Assembly (NCBI RefSeq): GCF_021044885.1
Contig: NZ_JAJNOD010000001.1
Span: 248,001 to 312,000, forward strand
DNA: 64,000 nucleotides
Reading direction: 5' to 3'
Source of the DNA: Microbacterium nymphoidis
GTDB lineage: Bacteria; Actinomycetota; Actinomycetes; Actinomycetales; Microbacteriaceae
Shown here: piece by piece, positions 32,428-40,993 of the stretch
Layout: the number at the start of each line of letters is the position of its first letter
Numbering within the stretch: position 1 is the first letter of the stretch
Translations under genes and position numbers: made by a program
Notes under the pieces: generated by a model
Database searches by the model: none
Told to the model about the DNA's origin: nothing
Seen by the model: only the letters and a program-made list of their open reading frames with translations

Positions 32428-33105
32428 ATGGGGCGCTGGATCCGTGACAACGGTCTGAGCCTCGCGTTCCTGGCGATCTTCCTCGTCACCCTCGCGGCGG
32501 AGTCGATCGTGGGGCTGGGCTACACGAATGAGCAGCTCGCCCAGCACCGCCAGCCGGCCATTGGCTACCTCGACTACGTGACGTCGTCGGACTTCCTCGT
32601 GGACGTCGCCGAGAACTGGCAGTCCGAGTTCCTGCAGTTCTTCCTCTTCATCCTCGCGACCGTCTGGCTCATCCAGCGCGGATCGCCGGAGTCGAAGAAG
32701 CCGGGGGACGAGGGCATCGGCTCCGACGAGGACCAGCTGATCGGGGAGCACGCCGGCCCGGCATCGCCGCGGTGGGCGCGGGTTCGTGGATTCCGGCTGT
32801 GGCTGTACTCGAACTCGCTGCTGCTGCTCATGGGCTCGATCTTCCTGCTGTCATGGTTCGCGCAGTCACTGGCCGGACGCGTGGTGGCGAGCGAGGAGAA
32901 CGCGCAACATGGGCTCGGGGAGGTGAGCTGGCTGGAATACGTGGCCTCTCCCGAGTTCTGGAACCGCACCCTGCAGAACTGGCAATCAGAATTCCTGGCG
33001 GTGGGGGCGATGGTGGCGTTCAGTATCTTCCTGCGCCAGCGCGGATCCAGCGAGTCCAAGCCGGTGGGGGTGCCCCACCACACCAGCAGCGTCGAGGCCG
33101 AGTAG
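32428..33105 (+). CDS. DUF6766-like membrane protein with internal repeat
   Basis: 225 aa. Two halves repeat the same plan: a hydrophobic segment, YLDYVTSSDFLVDVAENWQS / WLEYVASPEFWNRTLQNWQS, a second helix, then QRGSPESK / QRGSSESK. Four membrane helices in total. The family is widespread but uncharacterised. Coupled to the 35-aa protein upstream. Confidence 0.75.
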   Translation: MGRWIRDNGLSLAFLAIFLVTLAAESIVGLGYTNEQLAQHRQPAIGYLDYVTSSDFLVDVAENWQSEFLQFFLFILATVWLIQRGSPESKKPGDEGIGSDEDQLIGEHAGPASPRWARVRGFRLWLYSNSLLLLMGSIFLLSWFAQSLAGRVVASEENAQHGLGEVSWLEYVASPEFWNRTLQNWQSEFLAVGAMVAFSIFLRQRGSSESKPVGVPHHTSSVEAE

Positions 33106-33229
33106 CGCGCCCTCGCAGCCGGCATCACCGACTTGCATCGCCGATATGTGCCATACATAGTTATGTCGTCGGCGGTCCGCTGCCTTCAGCTTGACCGCCT
33201 CAGCGTTCATGACGATGTGGGAGGTAGCC

Positions 33230-33544
33230 GTGGGCAAATTCATCTATGCGGACTCGGTGAAGGTGGATATCGAGGACCGAGCTCTCGCCCATCTGCAGGT
33301 GGTCATCAGCAACAAACTGCGGCGCAGCGAAGCGTTCACCTTCACCTGGCGGGAGGATGCCAGCGTCGGAGATGGACGCACGAGCGTCTGGCTGCATCCG
33401 GCGGTGCCTCTCGTGTACCGGTTCTACGGGAGCAGGCGCCCTCAGCTGAACCCGGCGTGGGTCGAGGCTCTGGCGTATACCGCCAACTCGCCGTCCGGCC
33501 TGCACCTGGTGCCCGAGCCCGTGGAATCGACCCCGACACCCTAG
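33230..33544 (+). CDS. DUF7882-type small protein
   Basis: 104 aa from GTG 33230 (GGGAGG upstream): MGKFIYADSVKVDIEDRALA, then HLQVVISNKLRR, DDASVGDGRTSVWLHP-like block, YRFYGSRRPQLNPAWVEALA and YTANSPSGLHLVPEP. This family is very common in Microbacteriaceae and is often mis-named ATP-dependent DNA ligase. It has no ligase motifs. Function unknown. Confidence 0.75.
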   Translation: MGKFIYADSVKVDIEDRALAHLQVVISNKLRRSEAFTFTWREDASVGDGRTSVWLHPAVPLVYRFYGSRRPQLNPAWVEALAYTANSPSGLHLVPEPVESTPTP

Positions 33545-33639
33545 CTGTACCCGTGACACTCCCGAGCCGACTCCGATTTCACGTTGGAGGCATCGCCTGG
33601 TAATGTTTTCTCTGTTGCCGCAAGGCGCAGAAACACCAA

Positions 33640-33715
33640 GCACCTCTAGCTCAATCGGCAGAGCAACTGACTCTTAATCAGTGGGTTCAGGGTTCAAGTC
33701 CCTGGGGGTGCACCA
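33640..33715 (+). tRNA. tRNA-Lys (anticodon CTT)
   Basis: Cloverleaf: acceptor GCACCTC / GGGGTGC, D arm AGCTCAATCGGCAGAGC, anticodon loop ACTCTTAAT with CTT, T arm CAGGGTTCAAGTCCCTG, and encoded CCA at 33713-33715. Confidence 0.97.
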
Positions 33716-33719
33716 GCTC

Positions 33720-33762
33720 AGGCCCCGGAAACTACCTCTCAACCAGGTGACTTCCGGGGCCT
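33720..33762 (+). terminator. Hairpin terminator behind tRNA-Lys
   Basis: AGGCCCCGGAA / TTCCGGGGCCT stem followed by TTCTTGTTT. Confidence 0.8.
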
Positions 33763-34104
33763 TTCTTGTTTCCGCTGGGTGGCCGGGTGAGCCTCCAGGC
33801 AACACCTAGACAACATGGCGACGAACGCGCGTCGTCAGGCTGTCGGCGCCAGCGCTTCTGCTCGCTGCGCCTCACCTGTCTTCACAGGGCCGAGCACGCG
33901 GCGTCCGACTGCATCGAGAGTCCACGTTCGGGGCGCCGGAGTGGGGTCTGGTTGCTGAACAAGGGTAGACCTCGGGGTGGGGTGGGGCAATGGGGTTATG
34001 CGGATGGGGGTCGGGGTGGGAGCGTGGGTTATGGTGACGCGGTGGGGGAGTATCTGGCTCTCCGGTCAAGACCGCAATTCGATCCTGTGGGATTGTCGTC
34101 ACCC
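33763..34104. other. Non-coding stretch with a G-quadruplex motif
   Basis: No convincing gene. At 33974-33995 four G-tracts of four (GGGGTGGGGTGGGGCAATGGGG) form a textbook G-quadruplex pattern, continued by further G-runs to 34020. The rest has no recognisable signal. Confidence 0.5.
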
Positions 34105-34153
34105 CGGCAGAAGACCGGACTGCTTGAGGCGCATCGCCCCCGGTCTTCTGCCG
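34105..34153. terminator. Perfect 14-bp inverted repeat, hairpin of unclear role
   Basis: CGGCAGAAGACCGG / CCGGTCTTCTGCCG with a 21-base loop and no T-run. It lies 59 bases before the gene at 34212, so it could be a terminator of leftward transcription or a protein-binding site. Confidence 0.45.
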
Positions 34154-34211
34154 TCCCGCAGGTGGGCTTGAACCTGTGAGGCTCACATCCTGGGGGCGTA
34201 GCGTCCGGAGC

Positions 34212-34736
34212 ATGGATACGCAGACACGAACAAGCGGTGTGGACACCGCGACGCTGGGCCTCGGATCGGTGCTGGTGGGTTCGTTGCCCGCTGCGTTGAT
34301 GACAGACCATGCACCGGCCCGATACTCGGTCGAGGCAGTCTTCACCCGCCGTCCGGAACATAACGAAGTGAAGGGGCTGCTGGGAGCAAGGACGCTGGAG
34401 GTTTTGGCGGAGGGCGGATACTCCGACGTGCGGTTGGCTGTCGCGGACCGGCGTCTCATTATCTCGAACACCACACTCGAGGATCTACGTGACGGGCTCG
34501 CAAGCGTTCTTGCGACGAGGATCGCGGAGATCAGCTCCGAGATTCAAACGGAACGGTCTCTGGTGCTCGCACGCCGGCGAGAGGCGGCTGTGGTCGAGGA
34601 GTCTCGCGTCGCTGCAGTGACCGCGCTCGCGGAGTCCGTGACATTCGGTGCCGCACATGTGGCTGCACCTGCCCGCCAGGAAGACGCCGCCCAGTCGGAG
34701 AGCTGGGCCACTGAGGGCGGAGGCCACGGGCGCTGA
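34212..34736 (+). CDS. Hypothetical 174-aa protein
   Basis: ATG 34212 with GGAG four bases upstream. The N-terminal half is mixed (SVLVGSLPAALMTDHAPARY, SVEAVFTRRPEHNEVKGLLG); residues about 90-140 are helical and charged (RIAEISSEIQTERSLVLARR). No membrane segment or known motif. A terminator follows. Single gene on a patch bounded by tRNA-Lys and a decayed gene, possibly acquired DNA. Confidence 0.55.
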   Translation: MDTQTRTSGVDTATLGLGSVLVGSLPAALMTDHAPARYSVEAVFTRRPEHNEVKGLLGARTLEVLAEGGYSDVRLAVADRRLIISNTTLEDLRDGLASVLATRIAEISSEIQTERSLVLARRREAAVVEESRVAAVTALAESVTFGAAHVAAPARQEDAAQSESWATEGGGHGR

Positions 34737-34754
34737 CCTATATTCAGTGTTGTG

Positions 34755-34785
34755 GCGGCTCCGGTGCAGTGTGCATCGGAGCCGC
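34755..34785. terminator. Hairpin terminator
   Basis: GCGGCTCCG / CGGAGCCGC, 9-bp stem with a 13-base loop, between the gene at 34212 and the decayed gene on the other strand. Confidence 0.65.
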
Positions 34786-34816
34786 TCGTCGTTCCACGCC
34801 GAGCGCGACCCATTCC

Positions 34817-35144
34817 TCAGCGACGGGAGCGTAGTGCGGTGATGAGGGTGAGTTGGATGCCGAGGTCGCTTCCGTAGTAGCTGGCCCTCCTGCCGGCCTC
34901 CTGGGCGAGGATGTCGCCGCGCCGGCGAGTTGGAGCACCTCGGTGATGAGGCCGGTGGAGTCCTTGTCGTACCGTGCCGGCTGATGGTGGTTGAGATGGT
35001 GATGCCGAGCATGATGTCGTGGCCGAGGGGTTGCCGGCGCTGGGACATCAGTCGACCAAGACGTAGAGGAGGAGATGCGTATCCGGCGCCAACGCCTGCA
35101 GGGCAGCGTAGGCGGTGTCTTAGTCGGGCCCCCTCGGCGGTCAT
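34817..35144 (-). pseudogene. Frameshifted remnant of a roughly 110-aa protein behind aztA
   Basis: The minus strand encodes protein-like pieces in changing frames: MTAEGA, then AYAALQALAPDTHLLLYVLV, then SQRRQPLGHDIMLGITISTT, then RYDKDSTGLITEVLQLAGA, then DILAQEAGRRASYYGSDLGI QLTLITALRSRR and a stop. Together they read like one small protein broken by at least three frame changes. Its ATG overlaps the aztA stop (ATGA), so it was once coupled to aztA. Family not recognised. Confidence 0.45.
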
Positions 35145-35800
35145 CTGCTGCTGTCGGCGATGACCCGGCCCGCTGCGAGCTCGACCACGCGGTCCGCGGT
35201 TGCGATGACGCCGCTGTCGTGGCTGATGCAGACAACCGCAGCACCTCGGCCCGCCTCGGCGGAGAGCAGTCGCGACAGGGCTTCTGTGCTCTCCCTGTCC
35301 AGGCCGGCGTCGGGCTCGTCGAGCAGCAGGATCTCGGGGCGTTGAACGAGGGCCTGCGCCAGCAGAACGCGCTGGCGTTGACCGCCGGACAGGTCGGCGA
35401 ACGGCCGACGCTCCCATCCTTCCAATCCGACCTCACCCAGTGCAGCGCTGATCGCGCCGCGTGCCGCCGAGCGTCGGACGCGCGTTCCCGCACGCCAGGT
35501 GCCAATGCGCACGACCTCGTCGACAGTCAGGGGGAGCCCGGCGAGTGCATCGATGCGTTGTGCCACGAGCGCAACACTTCCGCCGCGACGCACCGTTCCG
35601 GAGGTGGGCGTGTGCGTGCCGGCGATGATCTCCACCAGGGTCGACTTCCCGGAGCCGTTCGGTCCGCGCAGCACGGTGACCGTGCCGGCTTGCACGTCGA
35701 GCGTGACCTCTCGGATGACCTCCACGCCGTCGTAAGCGAAGCTCACTCGGTCGAGGGCAGCAGCCGTGCTGGGGGAGGGGGCGCGGTTCGGAAGCGTCAT
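35141..35800 (-). CDS. aztA: Zinc ABC transporter ATP-binding protein (AztA/ZnuC-like)
   Basis: 219-aa ATPase: Walker A RGPNGSGKST, signature LSGGQRQR, Walker B EILLLDEPDAG and switch His in ISHDSG. It energises uptake through AztB. It is divergent from aztB, aztC and aztD genes, and a Zur-like palindrome lies between the start codons, so all are probably repressed by Zur when zinc is ample. Metal assignment rests on these neighbours. Confidence 0.85.
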   Translation of the reverse strand: MTLPNRAPSPSTAAALDRVSFAYDGVEVIREVTLDVQAGTVTVLRGPNGSGKSTLVEIIAGTHTPTSGTVRRGGSVALVAQRIDALAGLPLTVDEVVRIGTWRAGTRVRRSAARGAISAALGEVGLEGWERRPFADLSGGQRQRVLLAQALVQRPEILLLDEPDAGLDRESTEALSRLLSAEAGRGAAVVCISHDSGVIATADRVVELAAGRVIADSSR

Positions 35801-35818
35801 GATCTCATGTTAGCGTAT

Positions 35819-35833
35819 TGAGAACGATTCTCA
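35819..35833. promoter_or_regulatory. Zur-box-like palindrome
   Basis: TGAGAACGATTCTCA, with extended symmetry TATTGAGAACGATTCTCAT. It is close to Fur-family (Zur) operators of actinobacteria and lies midway between divergent aztA and aztB. Confidence 0.65.
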
Positions 35834-35857
35834 TTATCAATACGAAAGCGGTGAGGC

Positions 35858-36745
35858 GTGGCCTGGTTGCTCGATCCCCTGTCCGCGCAGTTCCTGCAGC
35901 GGGCGCTCCTGGGCGGAGCGCTCGTGGCGGTGATCTGCGGTGTCGTCGGCACCTGGGTGGTGATTCGCGGGATGGCCTTTCTCGGTGAGGCGGTCGGTCA
36001 CGGGATGCTGCCGGGCGTTGCGATCGCCACCGTCACTGGCGCGCCGGTTCTCCTGGGTGCCGCGCTCGCGGCCGCGGTCATGAGCGCCGCGGTGGGAGTG
36101 CTGCAGCGACGGGGACGCCTCTCCTACGACACGAGCATCGGCCTCCTGTTCGTGGGAATGCTGTCGCTCGGGGTGATCATCGTGTCGCACTCCCGCAGCT
36201 TCGCAACGGACGCGACCGCCCTCCTGTTCGGTGACATCCTGGCGGTGGGCAGCTCGGAACTGATCCCGCTGGTGGTCGCAACCGTCATGACCATCCTGCT
36301 CGCGGCGCGCTTTCACCGCTCGTTCGTGGTCGCCGCCTTCGATCGCCGCATCGCTCACGTGCTGGGACTGCGCCCCGCGCTGGCCCACGTTGTGCTCGTG
36401 GCCCTCGTGACGCTGGCCGTGGTCGCCTCCTTCCCCGTGGCGGGCTCGCTCCTGGTGGTCGGTCTGTTGCTCGCTCCCGCCGTGGCTGCACGTCCGTGGA
36501 CGCGCTCGATCCCCAGCACGATGCTTCTCGCCTCGCTGTTCGGCACGTTCGCCGTGTTCCTCGGGCTGCTGATCTCATGGCATGCCGGAACCGCTGCGGG
36601 TGCCTCGATCGCGCTCACCGCCGTGGTGCTGGCTTTCGTCTCCGGCGGTGTGCGCGCGGGGGCACGGCGGCGTCGCCAGAGCCAGAGGGTCATACGCACG
36701 GAACCAGCGGTGCCGCTCCACGCGCGGATCGAGGTGATCGCATGA
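35858..36745 (+). CDS. aztB: Zinc ABC transporter permease (AztB/ZnuB-like)
   Basis: 295 aa from GTG 35858. Eight hydrophobic helices; family motifs GTWVVIRGMAFLGEAVGHGM near residue 35 and FPVAGSLLVVGLLLAPAVAA near 195. Stop overlaps the next gene (ATGA). It receives zinc from the binding protein at 37920. Confidence 0.9.
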   Translation: MAWLLDPLSAQFLQRALLGGALVAVICGVVGTWVVIRGMAFLGEAVGHGMLPGVAIATVTGAPVLLGAALAAAVMSAAVGVLQRRGRLSYDTSIGLLFVGMLSLGVIIVSHSRSFATDATALLFGDILAVGSSELIPLVVATVMTILLAARFHRSFVVAAFDRRIAHVLGLRPALAHVVLVALVTLAVVASFPVAGSLLVVGLLLAPAVAARPWTRSIPSTMLLASLFGTFAVFLGLLISWHAGTAAGASIALTAVVLAFVSGGVRAGARRRRQSQRVIRTEPAVPLHARIEVIA

Positions 36746-37923
36746 TGCGTCGTGCGGTCGCTGCCCAGGGCCTGCTCGCCTTGGCAGTGCTGGTCGCCGC
36801 GTGTTCCTCTGCGGCGACACCGGCGGCGCCGTCCTCGAACGATGCGACAGCCACAGACCATGGCGTGATCGCCGGGGCGGTGGAGGTCGCAGAACCACCG
36901 CTGCAGCTGCTCACCGTGGACCACGCCGGCGCCGCAGGCATCCTCGACCTGCTCGACGGGAGCAGTTCGCGCATCGATGGAGTCGCCGCGCCGACGGCGC
37001 TGGCGACGGATGGCCGGTATGCGTTCATCTCCACGGCGGCAGGCGTGCAGATCGTGGACTCGGGTGTGTGGACATGGGACCACGGCGATCACTTCCACTA
37101 CTACCGCGCCCCCGCGCGGGTCATCGGGACGGTCGCGGGTTCCGGCCCCGCTACCGTCGCGGCCGGTGCGCTGTCGACCGCAGGTTACACGGCGATCGTG
37201 TTCGCGGGTAGCGGCGAGGCCGTCTTGCTCGACAACGCCGCTCTTGCAGCGGGGCAGATCGTCGAGAGATTCCGCATCGACGTGGACGCACACGTTGTCG
37301 TGGCTCCTCTCGGTGACGGTGCGGCTATCGCCCGCGATGGACGGCTGTACACGGTCGACGCCGCAGGCGAGGTCCTCACTGCGGATTCCCCGTGCTCGGC
37401 GCCGTCGGGATCCATCACGACGCGCGCTGGGCTCGTGATCGGGTGTGCCGAGGGAGCGATGGTGATCGCGTCCGTCGACACAGCGCCAGAGGTCGTGCCG
37501 CTTCCGCCGGGCGCGCTCGCTCCGACCGACTTCGCGGGGCGGAAGGGGCGCCCGAGGGTGGCATCGATCGCGCCTGGAGCCGGATTCTGGATACTCGATG
37601 CCCGCGCGCGCACGTGGACACTGGTGCCGAGCTCCGTTCCTCTGGTGCGGGTGGTCGCCGCGGACGACGTGGACGAGCATGTCGTCGCTCTCGATACGGA
37701 CGGGCGTGTGCGCGTGTTCCGCGGCACCTCTGAGAGTGCGGCCACAGAGCCGCTGACGGCAGACTCCGCGAATTCCTCACTCGTAGTCGATGGACAGCGT
37801 GCCTACCTCAACGACGCTGCATCCGGCATGGTGCACGAGATCGACTACGCCGACAGCGCGCGAATCGCGCGCACGCTGCAGACCCCGACCGCCCCTGCCT
37901 TCTTCACGGAGGTGGGACGATGA
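36742..37923 (+). CDS. AztD-like periplasmic zinc chaperone, first copy (lipoprotein)
   Basis: 393 aa with lipobox LVAAC (Cys 21). The body is a probable beta-propeller (LATDGRYAFISTAAGVQIVD, IARDGRLYTVDAAGEVL, VVALDTDGRVRVFRG). A metal-type histidine motif HGDHFHY sits at 114-120. In Paracoccus, AztD passes zinc to AztC; this gene's position before aztC and the overlaps on both sides fit that role. It is only distantly similar to the second copy at 38832, and its His motif is internal rather than N-terminal. Confidence 0.7.
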   Translation: MMRRAVAAQGLLALAVLVAACSSAATPAAPSSNDATATDHGVIAGAVEVAEPPLQLLTVDHAGAAGILDLLDGSSSRIDGVAAPTALATDGRYAFISTAAGVQIVDSGVWTWDHGDHFHYYRAPARVIGTVAGSGPATVAAGALSTAGYTAIVFAGSGEAVLLDNAALAAGQIVERFRIDVDAHVVVAPLGDGAAIARDGRLYTVDAAGEVLTADSPCSAPSGSITTRAGLVIGCAEGAMVIASVDTAPEVVPLPPGALAPTDFAGRKGRPRVASIAPGAGFWILDARARTWTLVPSSVPLVRVVAADDVDEHVVALDTDGRVRVFRGTSESAATEPLTADSANSSLVVDGQRAYLNDAASGMVHEIDYADSARIARTLQTPTAPAFFTEVGR

Positions 37924-38828
37924 AGCGCCTCCTGATCGTGCTGACAGTCCTCGCCTTCCTTTCGACCGGATGCTCATCTGCGAAGAGCGATGCCCGCCCG
38001 CAGATCGTGGTGACCACGAACATCCTGGGTGATGTCGTTCGCAACCTGGTGGGCGAGCAGGCCGAGGTCGTCGTTCTGATGAAGCCGAACGCGGACCCCC
38101 ACTCGTTCGAGATCTCTGCTCAGGAGGCGCGACTCCTCCATGACGCGCCGCTCGTGGTCTCCAACGGCCTGGGCTTGGAGGAGGGGCTGCAGCACAACCT
38201 CGACGAATCGATTGCTGCCGGTGCCGCCCAGTTCGTCGCGGGCGACGTCATCGACGTGCTGGCCTATGCCGGTGACGAGGGGCGAACCGGCGCGGATGAT
38301 CCGCACTTCTGGACGGATCCGGCACGCATGATCGACGTCGTCGATGCTCTGGAACCGGTGCTGACCGCCACCGTAGGACTGCCCGAGGGGCCCATCGCCG
38401 ACAACGTCTCGTCCTATCGCGATCAGCTCGTCGCGCTGGATGCGGAGATGACCGAGAAGTTTGCAGCGATCTCTACCGAGCGCCGCGCTCTGGTGACGAA
38501 TCACCACGTCTTCGGCTATCTCGCGGATCGTTTCGACTTCCGCGTGGTGGGAACCATCATCCCCAGCGGGACGACCCTCGCCGCACCCAGCGCTGCAGAC
38601 CTCCGCGAGCTGACGAGTGCGATCCACGGATCCGGCGTCCGCACGATCTTCGCCGAGTCCTCGCAGCCGGATCGTCTTGCTCAGGTCCTCGCATCGGAGG
38701 CCGGACTCGACATCGAGGTGCGCGAGCTCTTCACCGAGTCGCTCACCGAACCCGGCGGCGGTGCCGACACCTACCTCACGATGATGCGCGTCAACACCGA
38801 CCGCATCGCCCAGGGCCTCACCCGCTGA
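37920..38828 (+). CDS. aztC: Zinc-binding lipoprotein of the ABC transporter (AztC/ZnuA-like)
   Basis: 302-aa cluster A-I substrate-binding protein, lipobox STGCS (Cys 18). Expected zinc ligands are visible as H61 (NADPHSFE), H129 (DDPHFW), H195/H196 (VTNHHVFGY) and an acidic residue near E246. The His-rich loop of E. coli ZnuA is lacking, in line with dependence on AztD chaperones. Flanked on both sides by AztD-like genes. Confidence 0.9.
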   Translation: MKRLLIVLTVLAFLSTGCSSAKSDARPQIVVTTNILGDVVRNLVGEQAEVVVLMKPNADPHSFEISAQEARLLHDAPLVVSNGLGLEEGLQHNLDESIAAGAAQFVAGDVIDVLAYAGDEGRTGADDPHFWTDPARMIDVVDALEPVLTATVGLPEGPIADNVSSYRDQLVALDAEMTEKFAAISTERRALVTNHHVFGYLADRFDFRVVGTIIPSGTTLAAPSAADLRELTSAIHGSGVRTIFAESSQPDRLAQVLASEAGLDIEVRELFTESLTEPGGGADTYLTMMRVNTDRIAQGLTR

Positions 38829-38831
38829 GGC

Positions 38832-40079
38832 ATGACAAGAAAGATAGAGATGCACACCACACACCCCACCGGCATCGCCGTGGCGGCGCTCGGAGCGGTC
38901 CTGCTGGCAGGACTCACCGCCTGCTCCGGCACGGCTGCGGCGGAATCCGCGACCTCGTCCTTGACGCCGGCGCCGGCGTCGACGACCGGGCACGACCACA
39001 CGCACTCCGAGTCGGGGCGGGTCGTCGTCACCTTTCAGCACGGCATCGCGGTTCTCGATCCGCACACGCTGGAGACCGTCGCCGAGATCCCCACCGAGGA
39101 GTTCACCCGCGTCAATTCCTTCGGCGATGGACGGACGATCGCCGTCACCACGAGCGCAGGATTCCGCTTCCTCGACACGGTGGACGGTGTGCTCGCCGAT
39201 CCGCTCGTGCCGGCGACCGCCGCCGGACACGTGGTCGTGCACGACGGCAAGACCGTGCTGTTCGACGACGGCAGCGGCACCACCACCGTGTTCGACACGG
39301 CGGCGTTCGCCCCGGGCTACGACTCCCTGCCCGCGTCGGCCAGGTACACCGCCCCAGCCGCCCACCACGGCGTCTCCATTGTGCTCTCCGATGGCACACT
39401 GCTCACCACCGTGGGCGATGAGAGCGGGCGAAGCGGCGCTGTTGCGCTCACCGCCGAGGGGGACCGGTGGGTCCAGACCGCTCTCAACGATCAGTGCCCC
39501 GGCATCCACGGCGAGGGCACGGCTCAGCAGGAAACGGTCGTGTTCGGTTGCGAGAACGGCGCGCTGCTCTACTCGGACGGCGAATTCGACAAGCTGGCGG
39601 CACCGGACGTGTACGGCCGTATGGGCAACGCCTTCGTCTCCGACACCAGCCCGATCGTGGTCGGTGATTACAAGAGCGATCCCGATGCGGAGGGCTACCT
39701 GCTCGACGCCGTCACGCTGATCGACACCGCGACACACGATCTCCGAGTCGTGGACCTGCCGGCAAACGTGCGCTACACCTTCCGGGACGTCGCGCGGGGA
39801 CCCGGTGATCTCGCCTACATCCTCAGCACCGACGGCCAGATCCACGTCCTGGACCCCGTCAGCGGCGAGATCCTGCGCTCTTACCCCGTTGTGGCGCCCT
39901 GGGAGGGGCCGGCCCAGTGGCAGGACCCGCACCCCGCGATCACGGTGGACGGCGAGATCGCCTACGTCACCGAGCCCGCGACTCGGGCCGTCCACGCCGT
40001 CAACCTCACCACCGGTGAGAAGATCGCGACCACCACGCTCGATCACGCGCCCAACGAGCTGGCAGTCGCCGCCGGCTGA
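38832..40079 (+). CDS. aztD: AztD-like periplasmic zinc chaperone, second copy (lipoprotein)
   Basis: 415 aa, lipobox LTAC (Cys 31), then a flexible linker with HDHTH at 54-58, the N-terminal histidine motif typical of AztD. The rest is a beta-propeller with blocks such as HGIAVLDPHTLETVAEIPTE and DPHPAITVDGEIAYVTEPAT. It should load zinc onto AztC. ATG 38832 is used; ATG 38850 is possible. Ends the Zur-type operon. Confidence 0.82.
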   Translation: MTRKIEMHTTHPTGIAVAALGAVLLAGLTACSGTAAAESATSSLTPAPASTTGHDHTHSESGRVVVTFQHGIAVLDPHTLETVAEIPTEEFTRVNSFGDGRTIAVTTSAGFRFLDTVDGVLADPLVPATAAGHVVVHDGKTVLFDDGSGTTTVFDTAAFAPGYDSLPASARYTAPAAHHGVSIVLSDGTLLTTVGDESGRSGAVALTAEGDRWVQTALNDQCPGIHGEGTAQQETVVFGCENGALLYSDGEFDKLAAPDVYGRMGNAFVSDTSPIVVGDYKSDPDAEGYLLDAVTLIDTATHDLRVVDLPANVRYTFRDVARGPGDLAYILSTDGQIHVLDPVSGEILRSYPVVAPWEGPAQWQDPHPAITVDGEIAYVTEPATRAVHAVNLTTGEKIATTTLDHAPNELAVAAG

Positions 40080-40174
40080 CTGCGGCGGAGACCCGTCGAC
40101 CCTGTGCGCACGCAGGTGCATCGCACAGGCGATCGGCGGGTTTCCGCGTGGTACCGCCGGGTAGGGTGAGAATC

Positions 40175-40993
40175 GTGACAGCGTCTGCGATCCCCTCCCC
40201 ACCCGCGTCCGACCTCTACGCCGCGGATCTCCTCCTGGCTCTGCGGCTCGCGGATGCCGCGGATCGTGTCGCCATGTCGCGATTCGATTCGGCCGATCTG
40301 GACGTGCAGGCCAAACCCGACGCCACGTTCGTCACCGACGCCGACATCGCCACGGAGCGAGCCATCCGGGAGATCCTGGACACGGAGCGTCCCCGTGACG
40401 GTGTGCTGGGCGAGGAGTTCGGCACCAGCGGCACCTCATCGCGCCAGTGGATCATCGATCCGATCGACGGCACCCACAACTACCTCAAGGGCATTCCGAT
40501 GTGGGGCGTGCTCATCGCGCTTGCGGTGGACGGCGTGCCGCAGGTCGGCGTGGTGAGCCAGCCGGCCCTCGGACGACGCTGGTGGGCCGCCACCGGACAG
40601 GGCGCCTGGACCGCGACGGCGGAGGGAGATCGCCGGATCCACGTATCTGACGTCGACGACATCGCCCGCGCCAGCATCAGCTTCCAGAGCATCGCGCAGT
40701 GGGACGAAGTCGGTCGCGCCGACGATCTGCTGCGTCTGACCCGCGCCGTCTGGCGCGATCGCGGGTACGGCGACGTGTGGCCCTACATGCTGCTCGCCGA
40801 AGGACGACTCGAATTCGTCGCCGAGTTCGACGTCAAGGAGTACGACATCGCAGCCATCGTCCCGATCGTTCGCGAGGCGGGCGGCCGTGTGACCGACATC
40901 GACGGCGTCGATTCGATCTCGTCGCGTTCGGTGCTCGCCACCAATGGCGTGCTGCACGAGGCGTTCTCCAGGTTCCTCGGAAGCGCGGATTGA
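40175..40993 (+). CDS. hisN: Inositol monophosphatase-family phosphatase, probable histidinol-phosphatase
   Basis: 272 aa from GTG 40175. Metal-site motifs: GEEFGTSG, DPIDGTHNYLKGIPMWGVLI and EFDVKEYDIAAIVPI. The THNY variant and the length match actinobacterial HisN (histidinol-phosphate to histidinol), but myo-inositol or other sugar phosphates cannot be excluded. The stop overlaps the following lipoprotein gene. Confidence 0.78.
   Translation: MTASAIPSPPASDLYAADLLLALRLADAADRVAMSRFDSADLDVQAKPDATFVTDADIATERAIREILDTERPRDGVLGEEFGTSGTSSRQWIIDPIDGTHNYLKGIPMWGVLIALAVDGVPQVGVVSQPALGRRWWAATGQGAWTATAEGDRRIHVSDVDDIARASISFQSIAQWDEVGRADDLLRLTRAVWRDRGYGDVWPYMLLAEGRLEFVAEFDVKEYDIAAIVPIVREAGGRVTDIDGVDSISSRSVLATNGVLHEAFSRFLGSAD

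Noticed and set aside
33640..33715. tRNA-Lys as an integration site
   Set aside because: No second copy of the tRNA 3' end and no integrase are seen downstream in the window.
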